A stretch of 64,000 nucleotides of DNA. Origin: DASQFQ01 sp963802905. Lineage in GTDB: Bacteria; Actinomycetota; Thermoleophilia; Solirubrobacterales; Solirubrobacteraceae. Positions 9,100-18,638 of the stretch are shown here, piece by piece. The number at the start of each line of letters is the position of its first letter. The stretch's first letter is position 1. The position numbers and the translations under genes were made by a program. Where the stretch lies: the NCBI GenBank assembly GCA_963802905.1, contig CAWDKH010000021.1, positions 37,178-101,177 of the forward strand, given 5' to 3'. Under the pieces are notes generated by a model, which saw only the letters and a list, made by a program, of their open reading frames with translations, made no database searches and was not told the origin of the DNA.

Positions 9100-11245
9100 G
9101 TGCCGATCACCGAGACCGGAACCCGTGCACGCGAGCCTGACGAGGCCGGTTACGCGGAGACGGACGACGGCCTGCGGTTGCACTGGGAGGTCCACGGCAG
9201 CGGCGAGCCGACGATCGTGCTCCTGCCGCCGACCCCGATCAGCCACTCCCGCATCTGGAAGGCGCAGGTGCACTACCTCGCCCGGCACCATCGCGTCGTC
9301 GTCTATGACGGTCGCGGGAACGGGCGCTCCGACAGCCCTGATCCCGCAGGCCCGTGGCTGGACGGCTGGTACGCGTCCGACTGCCTGGCGGTGATGGAAG
9401 CCACCTCGACCGAGGCGGCCGTGCTCGGCGGCATCTGCGGCGACGGTGTCTGGCCCTCGGTCCAGATCGCCGCCGCGCACCCGGAGCGCGTGCTCGGCCT
9501 GGTCGCACTCGCCCCGGGGGTCCCGCATCTCGTCCCGAGCCACCCGTGGCGCGTGGCCGCGCACGAGACCTTCGACGAGCAGCGCGACGCGCCCGAGGGC
9601 TGGGAGAAGGAGAACCGTCACGCCATCCGCGCCGACCAGCGCGGCTTCCTCGAGTTCTTCTTCGGCGAGATGTTCCCCGAGCCGCATTCGACGAAGCAGA
9701 TCGAGGACGCCGTCGCCTACGGGCTCGACGGATCCGCCGAGCTCCTGGTGATGGATGACGCCGAACCGGTCGCCGCGAACCGCGAGGAGGTCGAGGCGAT
9801 CTGCGCGCGCGTGCGCTGTCCCGTCGCTCGTCGTCCAGGGCGACCGCGACAACTGCCAGCCGTTCGAGCGCGGCCTCGCGTTCGCCGAGCTGACCGGCGC
9901 CGAGCACGTCCAGCTCGTCGGCTCGGGGCACATCCCGAACGCGCGCAACCCGGTGCTGATCAACCGGCTGATGCACGAGTTCGCTGCGCGCTTCGCGCCG
10001 CCCGCGCCGCGCAAGCGCAGCTGGCGGCTCGCCGGTGAGCGGCCGCGGCGGGCGCTGCTCGCCTCGTCGCCGATCGGGCTCGGGCACGCCTGGCGTGACG
10101 TCGCGATCGCCCGCGAGCTGCGGCGGCTCGTCCCGGGCCTCGAGGTCCACTGGCTCGCCCAGCCGCCGGTGACGACGATGCTCGAGGCCTGCGGCGAGCT
10201 CGTCCATCCGGCGAGCGCCGACCTGGCCCCGGAGGCCGCGGGCGTCGACGGCGAGGCCGGCGAGCACGCGCTCCACGCCTTTCAGATGCTGCGCCGCCTC
10301 GACGAGATCTTCTGCGCGAACTTCATGGTCTTCCACGACCTCGTGCGCGAAGAGGCGTTCGACGTCTGGATCGGCGACGAGGCGTGGGAGATCGACTACT
10401 TCCTGCACGAGAACCCGGAGCTCAAGACCGCGCCCTACGTCTGGCTGACCGACTTCGTCGGCGTGCTGCCGATGCCCGACGGCGGCGAGCACGAGGCGTT
10501 CCTCGCCGCCGACACGAACCGCCAGATGGTCGAGCACGTGGCTCGCAACCCGGGCCTGCGCGACCGCTCGATCTTCGTCGGCGATCCCGACGACATCGTC
10601 CCGGAGCGCCTCGCGCCAGAGCTGCCGGCGATCCGCGACTGGACGGAGCCGCGCTTCGACTTCACCGGCTACATCGCCGCCTTCGACCCGGCCGAGCTTG
10701 GTGATCGCGCCGCGCTCCGCGAGGAGCTGGGCTTCCGCCCCGACGAGAAGGTCTGCGTCGTCGCGCCCGGCGGCTCCGGCGTGGGCATCCACCTCCTGCA
10801 GCGCGTGGCGGCCGCCTTCCCGGAGGCCAAGCGCCGCGTCCCCGAGCTGCGCATGATCCTGGTCGGCGGCCCGCGCATCGACGCCGCCTCGCTGCCGACC
10901 GCAGACGGCCTCGAGACCCGCGGCTACGTCCACGAGCTCTACCGGCAGCTCGCCGCCTGTGACCTGGCGATCACCCACGGCGGGCTGTCCACCACGATGG
11001 AGCTGACCGCGAGCGGGCGCCCGTTCCTGTTCTTCCCGCTCGACCAGCACTTCGAGCAGAACCACCACGTCGCCCACCGGCTCGCCCGCCACGGCGCGGG
11101 CCGGCGGATGAGCTACGCGAGCGACGGGCCGGAGGAGATCGCCGCCGCGATCGCGGAGGAGATCGGGCGCGCGCCGCAGTACCGGCCGGTCGAGCAGCGC
11201 GGCGCCACCCGGGCCGCAGAGCTGATCGCCGGCGTCGTCGGATAG
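9100..11245 (+). CDS. alpha/beta-hydrolase fused to GT-B glycosyltransferase (one frameshift)
   Basis: After removing one extra C near 9821 (TGTCCCGTCG) a single 714-residue frame runs through. Residues 1-310 are an alpha/beta hydrolase. The nucleophile elbow reads LGGICGDG with Cys where Ser is usual, the acid is in QGDRDNC and the His in GSGHIPNAR. Residues 315-714 are a GT-B glycosyltransferase: SSPIGLGHAWRDVAIARELR near its start, VVAPGGSG in the middle, and the donor-binding THGGLSTTMELTASGRP and DQHFEQNHHVAHR near the end. No start codon lies in frame at the junction, so a real fusion is inferred. A GTGA at 10034 in another frame leaves open two coupled genes with a further indel. Confidence 0.7.
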
Positions 11246-11254
11246 CTTCGGGAG
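11243..11254 (+). promoter_or_regulatory. leaderless -10 box for P1 peptidase
   Basis: TAGCTT, 6 bases, then ATG at 11255. The box overlaps the TAG stop of the upstream fusion gene. Confidence 0.5.
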
Positions 11255-12338
11255 ATGCGCTCCCGCGAGCTGGGGATCAGGTTCGGCGACTCGGAGCCCG
11301 GGCCCGCTCGACGCGATCACCGACGTCGCCGGCGTGCGCGTCGGCTCGGTCACGCTGCACGAGGGCGAGGACGTGCGGACCGGCGTCACGGTGGTCGTGC
11401 CGAGCGAGGCCGACGTCGGCGAGCATCAGCTGTTCGCCGGCTGCCACGTGCTCAACGGCAACGGCGAGCTGACCGGGCTCGAGTGGGTGCGTGAGTCAGG
11501 CCGGCTGACGACCCCGATCGGGCTGACGAACACGCACAGCGTCGGGGTCGTGCGCGACGCACTGGTCGCCCACTCGGTCCGCGGGCGCGAAGACGAGCTC
11601 TCGTGGGCGCTCCCGGTGGTCGGGGAGACGTGGGACGGCCAGCTCAGCGACATCAACGGCTTCCACGTCCGCCCCGAGCACGTCGACGAGGCGCTCGCCA
11701 AGGCGAGCGGCGGCGCGGTCGAGGAGGGCGCGGTCGGGTCGGGCACCGGCATGATCTGCCACGGCTTCAAGGGCGGGATCGGCACCGCCTCGCGGGTGAT
11801 CGCCGAGGAGCACGGCGGCTACACGGTCGGCGTGCTCGTGCAGGCCAACCACGGCTGGCGGGAGCGGCTGACGGTGGCAGGCGTCCCGGTCGGCCGGATG
11901 ATCGGGACCGACGTCGTGCCCGACCCCACCGAGGAACCGGGCGCGGGCTCGATCATCGTCGTGGTGGCGACCGACGCGCCGCTGCTCCCGCACCAGTGCC
12001 GGCGGATCGCCCAGCGCGCCTCGCTGGGGATCGCGCGCACCGGCGGGGCCGGCGAGCACTCGAGCGGGGACATCCTGATCGCGTTCTCGACCGCGGATCA
12101 GAATCTGCCGCCGAGCGAGATCGCCGACGCATCGGAGCCGGTCACCGTGCCGCTCACGATGCTCGTCGACTCGCACATCTCGCCGCTCTACCACGCGACG
12201 GTCGAGGCCACCGAGGCCGCGATCGTCAACTGCCTGCTGGCCGCCGAGACGACGACCGGGCGCAACGGGGCGACCGCCTATGGCCTCGAGCCGGAACTGC
12301 TGCTCGAGGCCATGCGGCGGTTCGGTGGGACTACTTAG
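11255..12338 (+). CDS. P1-family (DmpA/S58) self-cleaving aminopeptidase (one frameshift)
   Basis: About 360 residues once one extra C near 11304 (GGGCCCGCTC) is removed. The opening GDSEPGPLDAITDVAGVRVG, then TTPIGLTNTHSVG, GTGMICHGFKGGIGTAS and PGAGSIIVVVATDAPL are hallmarks of DmpA-like N-terminal-nucleophile peptidases. These mature by cleaving before a Ser, here predicted at the GS of GAGSII. They act on N-terminal D- or L-residues or beta-peptides, and the preference here is unknown. Its stop overlaps the convergent GlsB-type gene. Confidence 0.8.
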
Positions 12339-12640
12339 ACGGCGGGTCCGCCCGCGGTGCGGTCGCGGCCCTTGCCCTTGCCGCTGCCGCCGACGGCGCG
12401 CAGCCCGAGCAGCACGATCATCACGCCGATGATCGAGCCGAGGATGCCGCCGAGATCGAACTTGTCGTCGTCGCCGATGTTGAGCACGGTCGTGAACAGG
12501 AAGTAGCCCACGAGCGCGCCCACGATGCCGACGGCGACGGTGGCGATGAAGCCCATGGAATCGTCGCCGGGGAGCAGGGCGCGGCCGAGATAGCCGGCGA
12601 TGATGCCGATCACGATCGCCGCGATGATGTTGCCGATCAT
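12335..12640 (-). CDS. GlsB/YeaQ/YmgE-family small membrane protein
   Basis: 101 residues with three hydrophobic segments and glycine-rich turns: MIGNIIAAIVIGIIAGYLGR, then FIATVAVGIVGALVGYFLF, then a third before a basic tail. This is the transglycosylase-associated stress-protein family, whose biochemical role is not known. ATG at 12640 is chosen over a longer upstream start because CAGGAG sits at the right distance. Convergent with the P1 peptidase, the stop codons overlapping. Confidence 0.85.
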   Translation of the reverse strand: MIGNIIAAIVIGIIAGYLGRALLPGDDSMGFIATVAVGIVGALVGYFLFTTVLNIGDDDKFDLGGILGSIIGVMIVLLGLRAVGGSGKGKGRDRTAGGPAV

Positions 12641-12716
12641 TGGAAGTCTCCTGACATAGGTGTCGCCTGCATCTACCCCACGCAGCGCGGAAGGCACACG
12701 CGCACGTCGGCATGCG

Positions 12717-12729
12717 TACGCTGCCGCGG
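12717..12729 (+). promoter_or_regulatory. leaderless -10 box for BKACE operon
   Basis: TACGCT, 7 bases, then ATG at 12730. This decides the start over an in-frame ATG 18 bases earlier. Confidence 0.5.
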
Positions 12730-13585
12730 ATGCAGCCGGTGATCATCACGAACTCGATCTCGGGCGCGGTGGCGAACCGCGAGCAGTGCCCGGCGATCCC
12801 CTACACGCCCGAGGAGTACGGCGCCGAGGCCCGGCGTGCGGTCGAGGAGGGCGCGGTGATGATCCACATCCACGCGCGCACGCCCGACGGCGTCCCCTCG
12901 TACGAGATCGACGACTTCGCGCGCGATCACCGACGCGATCCGGGCGGAGGCGGGCGCGGACGTGATCATCAACTACTCGACCGGTGCGATCGGCGTGCCG
13001 CTGGACAAGCGGATCGCCTACCTGCGGGCGCTCAAGCCCGACATCGGCGCGCTCAACATGGGCTCGATGAACTACGCGAAGTACTCGCGCCGGCGCCGGG
13101 ACTTCGTGTTCAAGGCGGTGTTCGAGAACTCGTTCGACACGATCATCGAGCTCTGCACGGCGATGCGCGAGGAGGGCATCAAGCCCGAGCACGAGTGCTT
13201 CGATTCGGGCCACATCGCCAACCTCGACCCGCTGCTCGACATGGGCCTGCTCGACGCCCCGCTGCAGATCTCGTGCGTGATGGGGGTGACCGGGGGCATC
13301 CGCCCGAACGCCCGCAACCTCGCCCACATGGCCGAGCAGGTGCCCGAGGGCGTCGCCCACGAGTGGGGCGTGATCGGCATCTCGCGCGAGCAGTGGTCGC
13401 TGGTGGGCGCGGCGCTCACGCTGGGCGGCAACGTGCGCGTCGGGCTCGAGGACAACTTCTACCTCCCGGACGGCGAGATGGCGCGCTCCAACGGCGATCT
13501 CGTGGCGCGGGCGCGGCGGATGTGCGAGGACGTCGGGCGGCGCCCCGCGACGGTGGCTGAGGCGCGCGAGCGGCTGGGCCTGTGA
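12730..13585 (+). CDS. beta-keto acid cleavage enzyme (BKACE, DUF849) (one frameshift)
   Basis: 284 residues after removing one extra base near 12923. The family condenses a beta-keto acid with acetyl-CoA to give acetoacetate and a new acyl-CoA, using a divalent metal. The metal motif HIHAR places His at 46 and 48, the family's usual positions when counted from ATG 12730. Also seen: NYSTGAIG, FDSGHIANLD, CVMGVTGGI and the C-terminal GNVRVGLEDNFYL with the third ligand Glu. It overlaps the CoA-transferase/racemase gene (GTGA), so the acyl-CoA product is probably handled next door. Confidence 0.85.
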
Positions 13586-14815
13586 GCGGCGCGCTCGCGG
13601 GCATCCGCGTGCTCGACCTGTCGCGGCTGCTGCCGGGCGGGTTCTGCTCGGGGCTGCTGGCCGACTTCGGCGCCGACGTGCTGAAGGTCGAGGACACCGG
13701 GCTGGGCGACTACGTGCGCTGGGCGCCGCCGCACTACGAGGGGGCGGAGCAGAGCGCCGGCTCGGCGCTGTTCCTCGCGCTGAACCGCAACAAGCGCTCG
13801 ATCCGCATCGACCTCAAGTCGGAGGCGGGGCGCGAGGTGCTGCTGCGGCTCGTGCGCGAGTCCGACGTGCTGCTCGAGGGCTTCCGCCCCGGCGTGCTGG
13901 ACCGGCTCGGGGTCGGCTACGAGCGGCTCAAGCAGGAGAACCCCGGGATCGTCTACTGCGCGATCACCGGCTACGGCCAGGACGGGCCGTACCGCGACCG
14001 CTCCGGCCACGACATGAACTACCTCGGGCTCGTCGGCCTGCTCGGGCTGACCGGCGAGCGCGACGGGCCGCCGGTCCAGGCGGCGGGCCAGATCGCCGAC
14101 CTCGGCGGCGGCGCGCTGATGGCCGCGGTCGGGATCCTCATGGCGCTGCGCGAGCGCGAGATCTCCGGCGCACGGCCAGCTCGTCGACATCTCGATGGCC
14201 GACGGCGCGCTGTCGTGGCTGGCGATGGTGGCGGCGCGGATGCTCGCCGACGGTGCGACGCCGGCGCGCGGCGGGCTCGAGCTCGCGGGCGGGCTCGCCT
14301 GTTACCGGCCCTACCGGTGCGCCGACGGTTACGTGACGCTCGGCGCGCTGGAGCCGAAGTTCTGGCAGGCGTTCTGCCACGGGGTCGGGCGCGAGGACCT
14401 GGTCGAGCGGCACCTGGACCCCAGCGGCGGCGAGACGCAGCGCGAGGTCGAGGCGATCTTCGCGGCGCGCACGCGCGACGAGTGGGCCGCGTTCGCCGGC
14501 GAGCACGACTGCTGCCTCGAGCCGGTGCTCGACCTCGACGAGGCGCTCGACTCGGAGCTCGTGCGCGCGCGCGAGATGGTGGTCGAGATCGACCAGCCCG
14601 GCGCCGAGCGCCCGGTGCGGCTGCTCGGCGTCCCGATCAAGCTCTCGCGCACGCCCGGCGACCCGGCGCGCGCGCCCGGGCCGGCGCTCGGCCAGGACAC
14701 GCGCGCGGTGCTCGAGGGGCTCGGCTACTCGGCTGCGGAGATCGCGGCCATGCTCGAGGCGGGAGCGGTGGCCGGACCGGCGGGCGAGTCGGTCCGTGGC
14801 TCGTTCATGGGATGA
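13582..14815 (+). CDS. CaiB/BaiF family protein, alpha-methylacyl-CoA racemase-like (one frameshift)
   Basis: 410 residues after removing one extra G at 14170. The fold is the class III CoA-transferase type (opening GIRVLDLSRLLPGGFCSGLL, then LKVEDTGLGDYVRW). The block GYGQDGPYRDRSGHDMNYLG and GQIADLGGGALMAAVGI resembles alpha-methylacyl-CoA racemase: His143 and Asp173 correspond to its proton-shuttling pair. A racemase of branched acyl-CoAs is therefore favoured over CoA transfer, though not proven. Start overlaps the BKACE stop, and its own stop overlaps the ATG of the dehydrogenase. Confidence 0.8.
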
Positions 14816-15684
14816 AGGTCTTCGTTCCCGAGGACTTCCCTCGCGGGGGCTTGCCCGACGATGTCGAGTTCGTGGAGGAGGGCGCGGAGTTCGCAGTGCC
14901 CACCTCGTCGGAGATGGCCGAGCGGCTCGCCGGACTGCCCGACCTCCGCGTCGTCCAGGTGCTCTCCGCGGGCATCGATTGGGTCGAGCGCCACGTGCCG
15001 GACGGCGTGACGCTCTGCAACGCCGGCGACACGCGCTCGCCGGCCGTGGCGCAGTGGGTCGTCGCGGCGATCCTGCGTGACCTCGGCGGCTTTGCGCGCG
15101 CGGGCGGGTGGGACCACTGGCAGCCGCGCGAGATCGCGGGCAAGCGCGTGGTGATCGTCGGTCACGGCTCGATCGGGCGCGCGGTCGAGCGGCGGCTGGC
15201 GTCGTTCGGCGTGCGCTTCGGCTTCGTCGCACGGCGGGCGCGGCCGGGGGTCGAGCCGGTCGAGCGGCTTGCCGACGCGGTTGCGGGCGCCGACGTCGTC
15301 GTCGTGCTCGCGCCGCTCACGGACGAGACGCGCGGGCTGGTCGGCGCGGAGGTGATCGGCCGCATGCGGGACGGCGCGCTGCTCGTGAACGCCGGCCGCG
15401 GCGCGGTCGTCGACACCGACGCGCTCGTCGACGCGCTGCAAGCCGGCCGGATCCGGGCGGCGCTCGACGTCACCGAGCCCGAGCCGCTGCCCGAGGATCA
15501 CGTCCTGTGGACGCTCGACGGCGTCTTCATCACGCCGCACAACGCCGGCGACACGCCGGAAGCCGAGCTCGCGGCGCAGGCGCTGGCGCGCGCGCAGATG
15601 CTGCGCTACCGCGCGGGCCTACCGCTCGAGCACGTGGTCAGGCCGGGTGCGCCGGGCCGCTCGGGCCCTGGCGGTGGCGCTTGA
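14812..15684 (+). CDS. D-isomer-specific 2-hydroxyacid dehydrogenase
   Basis: 290 residues, NAD-dependent reductase of 2-keto acids. The Rossmann motif GHGSIG, the NAGRGAVVD loop with the catalytic Arg, the Glu in TEPEPLPEDHVLW and the catalytic His in FITPHNAGDTP are all present. ATG overlaps the upstream TGA (ATGA), making it the third gene of the BKACE operon. The exact keto acid is unknown, and phosphoglycerate dehydrogenase is unlikely given the short length and lack of an ACT domain. Confidence 0.85.
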   Translation: MKVFVPEDFPRGGLPDDVEFVEEGAEFAVPTSSEMAERLAGLPDLRVVQVLSAGIDWVERHVPDGVTLCNAGDTRSPAVAQWVVAAILRDLGGFARAGGWDHWQPREIAGKRVVIVGHGSIGRAVERRLASFGVRFGFVARRARPGVEPVERLADAVAGADVVVVLAPLTDETRGLVGAEVIGRMRDGALLVNAGRGAVVDTDALVDALQAGRIRAALDVTEPEPLPEDHVLWTLDGVFITPHNAGDTPEAELAAQALARAQMLRYRAGLPLEHVVRPGAPGRSGPGGGA

Positions 15685-16144
15685 CGAGCATGTAGCCCGC
15701 GGCGCCGAGGATCAGCAGGCCGGCGAACGCGATCGGCAGACCGGGCGGCCCGACCGGATCGGGGCGGTCGACGACCGGCGTGGTGTCCTTGATCACGACG
15801 GAGCGGAACCGCGGCGGCGTCGCGCTGATGCCGTCGCGGATCGCGTAGGTCCACTGGCCCGCCCGCGGGAAGACGACCGTGGCCTTGTAGCGCCCGGCCT
15901 TCTTCAACGCGGCGGCGCGGTACGTGGTGGTGAAGCCGTCCGCGTCGCGCACCTCGATCGACGGCTTGAGGTCCGAGCGGGCGGCGCGGCCGGGCTGCTT
16001 GATCGTCAGCACGACGTGCCACGGCTCGCCGGTCGGGACCTTGTCGGGCTTCGAGGAGAGCTTCACCGTCGCCCGCTCCTGCGCCAGCGTGGCGGCAGGT
16101 GCCGCCAGGAGAAGCAACGCAGCGATCAGCAGGGCACGGCGCAA
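15638..16144 (-). CDS. membrane-anchored secreted protein with YtkA/FixH-like beta domain
   Basis: 168 residues: signal peptide (ends TLAQ), an extracytoplasmic beta domain containing GEPWHVVLTIKQPG and RYKATVVFPRAGQWTYAIRDG, a proline linker and one transmembrane helix near the C-terminus followed by KRHRQG. Such domains occur in copper or redox proteins of the envelope, but no metal ligands are obvious here. Start: TTG at 16144 behind AAGGAGAG. The 3' end overlaps the convergent dehydrogenase by 47 bp. Confidence 0.65.
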   Translation of the reverse strand: MRRALLIAALLLLAAPAATLAQERATVKLSSKPDKVPTGEPWHVVLTIKQPGRAARSDLKPSIEVRDADGFTTTYRAAALKKAGRYKATVVFPRAGQWTYAIRDGISATPPRFRSVVIKDTTPVVDRPDPVGPPGLPIAFAGLLILGAAGYMLVKRHRQGPSGPAHPA

Positions 16145-16178
16145 GGGGCCGTCTCTCTCCTTGTATCGACTTGCACAA

Positions 16179-16184
16179 AGGCTA
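16179..16184 (-). promoter_or_regulatory. -10 box for YtkA-like gene
   Basis: Minus strand TAGCCT about 35 bases before the TTG start, giving a short leader that includes the ribosome-binding site. It sits in a direct repeat of GTGGTAGCC that begins at the stop of the upstream gene. Confidence 0.35.
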
Positions 16185-16203
16185 CCACTGCGCTTTTTTG
16201 TGG

Positions 16204-16989
16204 CTACCACCGGACTTCGTGGCGCTCCATCACTCCCCAGCCCTCGCGGAGCGGCCCTGCGTGCGGCAGGGAGCCGCTGAAGCGGCCGAACGGCATCTCG
16301 TACTCGGAGGCCAGCAGCAGGAAGCGTTCGCGGTGCGCGCGCACCGCGAACGCCTCGCAGCGCAGGTCGCCGACCGCGGAAAGGTCGTCGGCGAACGGCA
16401 GTGGCTCGACGTGGTGCGGGGTGCCGTCGACCCAGACCGTGCGCTCCGAGGGCTCGCCGTCGTGCACGCCGTCGACCAGGTTCCAAGCCACCTTCGCGCC
16501 CGACTCCGCCACACCGACGCCGACTGACCACCGCCACGCCGTGTCCCGCGCGTGGTAGCCGGCGGTGTCGTCGACGCACGCGCGGCCCTCGAACGGGCGG
16601 CCGAGCACCGTGCCACGCACGGCGATGCCGCCCTGCTTGCGGGTCCAGATGTACTGCTCGCCGTGCGGCGACACGACCTCGATGCCCTCGCCTTCCTCGA
16701 AGCGCAGGTCGAACCCGGCGGTGCGCACATGCCCCGGCTCCATCCGTACCGGGCCGGCGCGGCGATGCATGCGCTCGTGCAGCCGCTCGCCGTCCCACAC
16801 CACCCACCACGCGACCGGCACGCCGCCGATCGAGACGCGCGTCGCGCACGCCATCGCTTCGGGTGAGAACGCGCCGACCCAGCGCCAGCGCTTGAGCGGG
16901 CGGCCGCCGCGGAGGAGCCGCATGCGGGCGGGTGGGAGGACGAGGTCGGGACGATCAGGTCCTGGCCCACGCCATGCGGCGATCGGCAT
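16204..16989 (-). CDS. DUF2804-like protein
   Basis: 261 residues, soluble, probably all-beta. Tryptophan-rich blocks such as RPLKRWRWVGAFSPE, GYHARDTAWRWSVGVG, TVWVDGTPHHVEPLPF and the closing FSGSLP...GVMERHEVRW resemble the DUF2804 family of uncharacterised lipocalin-like proteins. No catalytic residues can be named. It stands alone between two unrelated genes and has its own leaderless-type promoter. Confidence 0.6.
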   Translation of the reverse strand: MPIAAWRGPGPDRPDLVLPPARMRLLRGGRPLKRWRWVGAFSPEAMACATRVSIGGVPVAWWVVWDGERLHERMHRRAGPVRMEPGHVRTAGFDLRFEEGEGIEVVSPHGEQYIWTRKQGGIAVRGTVLGRPFEGRACVDDTAGYHARDTAWRWSVGVGVAESGAKVAWNLVDGVHDGEPSERTVWVDGTPHHVEPLPFADDLSAVGDLRCEAFAVRAHRERFLLLASEYEMPFGRFSGSLPHAGPLREGWGVMERHEVRW

Positions 16990-17001
16990 GGGGGCACGAT
17001 A
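16990..17001 (-). promoter_or_regulatory. leaderless -10 box for DUF2804-like gene
   Basis: Minus strand TATCGT, 6 bases, then ATG at 16989. Confidence 0.45.
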
Positions 17002-17057
17002 TCCTCGCCGGGTCGGGTTGACTGACGGGTCAATCCAGTGGGAGAGGAGCCCTTGCC

Positions 17058-17873
17058 GTGAGAGCCGCCGCCGTGCAGCTCACATCGACCGCCGACCGCG
17101 ACCGCAACCTCGAGGTCGCGGACCGGCTGACGCGCGCCGCCGCTGCGGCGGGTGCGACGCTCGTCGTGCTGCCCGAGAAGTGGGCCGTGCTCGGCACGCC
17201 CGAGCAGACCGCCGCGGGCGCCGAACCGATCGACGGGCCGGCGCTGACGTGGGCGGCCGGCGCGGCGCGCGAGCTCGGCATCGACCTGGTGGCGGGCTCG
17301 ATCGCCGAGCGCGTCGACGGCGCCACCCGCGGGCGCAACACCTCGGTGCACTTCGGCCCCGACGGCGAGACGCAGGCCACCTACCGCAAGATCCACATGT
17401 TCGACGTCGAGGTCGGCGGGCGCGTGTACCGCGAGTCCGAGACCGACGAGCCGGGTGACGAGGTCGTGCTCACGACCACCGCCGATGGCGTCGAGCTGGG
17501 CCTGACCATCTGTTACGACCTGCGCTTCCCCGAGCTCTATCGCGAGCTCGCGGTGCGTGGCGCGCGGGTGCTCGCGGTGCCGGCCGCGTTCACGCTCGCG
17601 ACCACGCGCGAGCACTGGGAGGTGCTGCTGCGGGCGCGGGCGATCGAGGACCAAGCGTTCGTGGTCGCCGCCAACCAGGTCGGGCAGCACGCGCCGGGCT
17701 ACCGCTCCGGCGGGCGCTCGATGATCGTCGACCCGTGGGGCCTCGTGCTCGCGCAGGCGCCCGACATCGAGACGTTCGCGATTGCCCAGATCGACCTCGA
17801 GCGCCAGGCCGAGATCCGCCGCACGCTGCCGTCGCTCGCCAACCGCCGGCTCGGCACCGAGGCCCAGGTCTGA
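17058..17873 (+). CDS. carbon-nitrogen hydrolase, Nit-type amidase
   Basis: 271 residues of the nitrilase superfamily. The catalytic triad is visible: Glu40 in LPEKW, Lys111 in YRKIHMFDV, Cys152 in TICYDLRFPELY. The YRKIHMFD and CYDLRFPELYR blocks resemble Nit1/Nit2 (deaminated glutathione amidase or omega-amidase), a metabolite-repair function. GTG start with GGGAGAGG about 10 bases upstream. The following TetR gene overlaps its stop by one base, so the two are probably co-transcribed. Confidence 0.85.
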   Translation: MRAAAVQLTSTADRDRNLEVADRLTRAAAAAGATLVVLPEKWAVLGTPEQTAAGAEPIDGPALTWAAGAARELGIDLVAGSIAERVDGATRGRNTSVHFGPDGETQATYRKIHMFDVEVGGRVYRESETDEPGDEVVLTTTADGVELGLTICYDLRFPELYRELAVRGARVLAVPAAFTLATTREHWEVLLRARAIEDQAFVVAANQVGQHAPGYRSGGRSMIVDPWGLVLAQAPDIETFAIAQIDLERQAEIRRTLPSLANRRLGTEAQV

Positions 17874-18490
17874 TGGCCCGCAACGGCGCCCCGGACAAGC
17901 GGCGGATCATCCTCGACGCCGCCGTGCGCGTGTTCGCGCGTCAGGGCTTCCACACCTGCCGGGTGTCGGACATCGCAGACGAGGCGCAGGTCGCCTACGG
18001 GCTCGTCTACCACTACTTCGGGTCCAAGGACGAGGTGCTCGACACGCTGTTCGTGGAGCGCTGGGACATCCTCCTCGAAGCGATCCGCGAGACCGACGCG
18101 ACCGACATCCCGGCGCGCGAGAAGCTCTACGCGATCGCCTCGTTCATCATCGACTCCTACCGCCACGACCCCGACCTGATGAAGGTGATCATCGTCGAGG
18201 TCACACGGGCGGCGAACTCGTTCGGGCGCACGCACTTGCCCAAGATCGGTGAGGCCTACGGGCTGATCGCCGAGATCGTCCGCAAGGCGCAGGCCGACGG
18301 ATCGTTCCGCGACACCGTCACGCCGGAGTTCGCGGCGATGGCGTTCTACGGCGCGATCGAGCAGGTCCTGACCGGGTGGATCTTCGGCCTGCTCGAGCAG
18401 GAGGACGAGGACTACGGGCGCGCCAAGGACTTCGTCGTCGGCACGATCTGCGACGGCCTCGAAGCGCACGCGTCGGAACCGTCTGCTTGA
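17873..18490 (+). CDS. TetR-family transcriptional regulator
   Basis: 205 residues. N-terminal helix-turn-helix with VSDIADEAQVAYGLVYHYFG and SKDEVLDTLF, then an all-helical ligand domain ending LEAHASEPSA. ATG overlaps the stop of the amidase gene (TGATG). The operator and ligand are unknown. Co-transcription suggests it may respond to an amide or acyl metabolite, but that is inference. Confidence 0.85.
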   Translation: MARNGAPDKRRIILDAAVRVFARQGFHTCRVSDIADEAQVAYGLVYHYFGSKDEVLDTLFVERWDILLEAIRETDATDIPAREKLYAIASFIIDSYRHDPDLMKVIIVEVTRAANSFGRTHLPKIGEAYGLIAEIVRKAQADGSFRDTVTPEFAAMAFYGAIEQVLTGWIFGLLEQEDEDYGRAKDFVVGTICDGLEAHASEPSA

Positions 18491-18500
18491 CTCCGGCGCC

Positions 18501-18638
18501 ATGACCGATAACGAGATGGTCAAGCGACTCATGTGGTCCGGCCTGCTTGCCGCTCTCGGCTCGCTGGCCACGATTGCGACGTCCAAGATCGCCCATCTGA
18601 TTTGGGTGCGTGCGTTCGGGGAAGACCCGCCCGAGTGA
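18501..18638 (+). CDS. DUF4235-like small membrane protein
   Basis: A 45-residue protein starting MTDNEMVKRLMWSG, with one hydrophobic helix containing a GS turn, then KIAHLIWVRAFGEDPPE. The TM-plus-W-x-x-x-x-G-x-D-P-P-E layout matches short DUF4235 proteins of actinobacteria. Its stop overlaps the GTG of the next gene (GTGA). It opens a four-gene set that ends in Holin-X and DUF3618 proteins, a common actinobacterial envelope cluster of unknown function. Confidence 0.6.
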   Translation: MTDNEMVKRLMWSGLLAALGSLATIATSKIAHLIWVRAFGEDPPE

